From NCBI RefSeq assembly GCF_030064675.1, contig NZ_CP116413.1, positions 7,469,501-7,533,500 of the forward strand: a DNA stretch of 64,000 nucleotides, given 5' to 3'. This document shows positions 63,136-64,000 of this stretch, piece after piece (the first letter of the stretch is position 1; each line of letters opens with the position of its first letter). The position numbers and the translations under genes were made by a program. The DNA comes from Crossiella sp. CA-258035 (lineage in GTDB: Bacteria; Actinomycetota; Actinomycetes; Mycobacteriales; Pseudonocardiaceae). The notes beneath the pieces are model-generated. The model saw only the letters and a list, made by a program, of their open reading frames with translations, had not been told where the DNA came from and ran no database searches.

Positions 63136-63153
63136 GGGAAGGGAAGGGAAGGG
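63136..63153 (+). promoter_or_regulatory. G-quadruplex motif just upstream of comM
   Basis: Four GGG runs separated by AA (63136-63153), a textbook short-loop quadruplex motif on the template strand of comM, 25 bases before its start codon. Confidence 0.55.
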
Positions 63154-63255
63154 AGGAGGGAGAAGAGAGGAGGAAGGAGGCGGGAGAGACGGGAGGGTCG
63201 GAGGGGGCGGGGACGGGCGGAGGGGAGAGCGGAAGCGGTGGGCGGGTGGAGGAAT

Positions 63256-63288
63256 GGGTGGATGGGTGGATGGGTGGGTGGGAGGGGG
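63256..63288 (+). promoter_or_regulatory. Second G-quadruplex motif, TGGATGGG repeats
   Basis: Six G runs (63256-58, 63264-66, 63272-74, 63276-78, 63280-82, 63284-88) with loops of 5, 5, 1, 1 and 1 bases. The first part is a tandem TGGATGGG repeat. Confidence 0.55.
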
Positions 63289-63618
63289 CGGTGTGGCAGA
63301 TGAGGAGGGGAGGGAGGAGATGGGGTGGTGGAAGGTGTCGGCGCGGCGGAGAAGGCGGGAAGGAGGAGGTTGAGGGCGGGGAGAGACGTTGGGGTGACAG
63401 AGAAGATGGGAGGGCGTTGGGGATGTTGGGGCGGGGAGGAGGGGTGAGTGGCTTGGGTGGGAGGGGCCGGGGAGTGCTGAAGGCGTGCGGGGGTGGCCGA
63501 GGCACTGTTGGTGGCTCGGCTGGGTGAAGGGCGTGCGGAGGGGCGAGAAGGGGGCTGCTACCTCGGGTGGACGCCTCGGAGAAGTGCCAGTGGGCAGGCT
63601 GGGGCGGCCGGTGGCGCG

Positions 63619-64000
63619 CTAGAGGATGGCGCGGCGGTGGTCGAGGATTGGGGGGTCGCCTGGGGGCCATTGGATGGCTATGAGGTCGCAGCGGATGGGG
63701 ACCCAGGGGACGTGGTGCAGGGCGAGCCAGGATTCTGTGGTTTCGCGGATGCGGCGGGCCTGACGGGGGGTCAGGGCGGCGGCGGGGGGCTCGAAGGCCG
63801 GGTCGCTGCGGGTTTTGACCTCGCAGACGATGAGGGTTTTGCCGTCGGTGGCGATGAGGTCCAGCTCGCCGTGGCGGCAGGTGTAGTTGGTGTCCAGGAT
63901 GGTCAGGCCCTGGGACTCCAGGTATTGCGCGGCCAGGGCCTCGCCGCGGCGGCCCAGGGTCTTGTTGTGGGCGGTGGCGCGGGATTCCAGGGTTGCGGTG
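63619..64000 (-). CDS. yraN: YraN family (UPF0102) nuclease-like protein, start cut by window edge
   Basis: The frame read leftwards from 64000 gives 'TLGRRGEALAAQYLESQGLT', 'NYTCRHGELDLIATDGKTLI' and 'VCEVKTRSDPAFEPPAAALT', which is the YraN/UPF0102 pattern: a restriction-endonuclease-like fold with E-x-K ('CEVKTRS') and the Asp of 'GELDLI'. The stop is at 63619. About 126 residues are visible, nearly the whole protein; the start codon lies beyond the window or at its edge. yraN-comM-dprA is a common gene order; its cellular role is unresolved. Confidence 0.92.
   Translation of the reverse strand, partial: TATLESRATAHNKTLGRRGEALAAQYLESQGLTILDTNYTCRHGELDLIATDGKTLIVCEVKTRSDPAFEPPAAALTPRQARRIRETTESWLALHHVPWVPIRCDLIAIQWPPGDPPILDHRRAIL

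Larger units (their letters stand above)
63112..63618. other. Purine-rich spacer between yraN and comM, no gene
   Basis: About 500 bases in which the plus strand is almost all G and A with scattered T, and C is rare until about 63450. No gene is supported in any frame. Two G-quadruplex motifs are listed separately. As the genes read on the minus strand, the RNA here would be pyrimidine-rich. Confidence 0.6.

Overview
The window is very GC-rich DNA from a filamentous, sporulating actinomycete. Family membership in the Pseudonocardiaceae is my inference. The evidence is: GTG/TTG starts and GTGA/ATGA overlaps are common; a WhiG-type sporulation sigma factor is present; a complete actinobacterial type VII (ESX) secretion locus is present; and the housekeeping order (GNAT, ispG, rseP/rip1, dxr, DUF2631, rlmN, cdsA, frr, pyrH, tsf, rpsB, M23 peptidase, xerC, dprA, comM, yraN) matches, from memory, the Mycobacterium tuberculosis Rv2867c-Rv2898c block. 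I saw no rRNA, tRNA, transposase or CRISPR array.

Layout. 0-7 kb: end of a NarL-type sensor kinase, a GNAT protein, then MEP-pathway genes ispG and dxr flanking the Rip1-like site-2 protease. 7.2-17.6 kb: accessory genes, namely a small GlsB/YeaQ membrane protein, an SDR, a secreted M6 metalloprotease, a divergent DHA2 MFS exporter/TetR pair, and a four-gene polyamine-type ABC operon (ATPase, Tat/lipobox binding protein, two permeases). 17.8 kb: DUF2631 protein, the next backbone gene.

18.1-46.4 kb is a type VII secretion island. It holds an FN3 protein, DUF58 and a TgpA-like protein, a lipoprotein, YbaB, mycosin, two WXG100 proteins, EccC, a PE/EspC-like and a PPE-like protein, EccB, EccD, a kinase-like membrane protein, MoxR, a kinase/regulator pair, a SARP regulator, EccE, a LuxR protein, a second response regulator, a PP2C phosphatase and three unknown small genes. 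Its kinase-like protein lacks the catalytic Asp and its transglutaminase-like protein lacks both Cys and His, so both look like pseudoenzymes, whereas the PP2C phosphatase keeps all its motifs. Four regulators of different families are interleaved with the secretion genes.

46.4-48.9 kb: a FitAB/VapBC-type toxin-antitoxin pair, then a full-length rlmN followed at once by an orphan, diverged second copy of the rlmN 3' half. Codon use suggests the 3' half of the working gene came from a foreign donor and the native 3' half was left behind. 48.9-64 kb: return to the backbone (threonine-aldolase-like enzyme, methyltransferase, glyoxalase-like protein, cdsA, frr, pyrH, tsf, rpsB, M23 peptidase, whiG, xerC, dprA, comM, yraN). 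Its intergenic spacers hold unusual low-complexity DNA: a C-rich stretch before whiG, about twelve copies of a 19-bp repeat between comM and dprA, and G-quadruplex-forming purine tracts upstream of comM.
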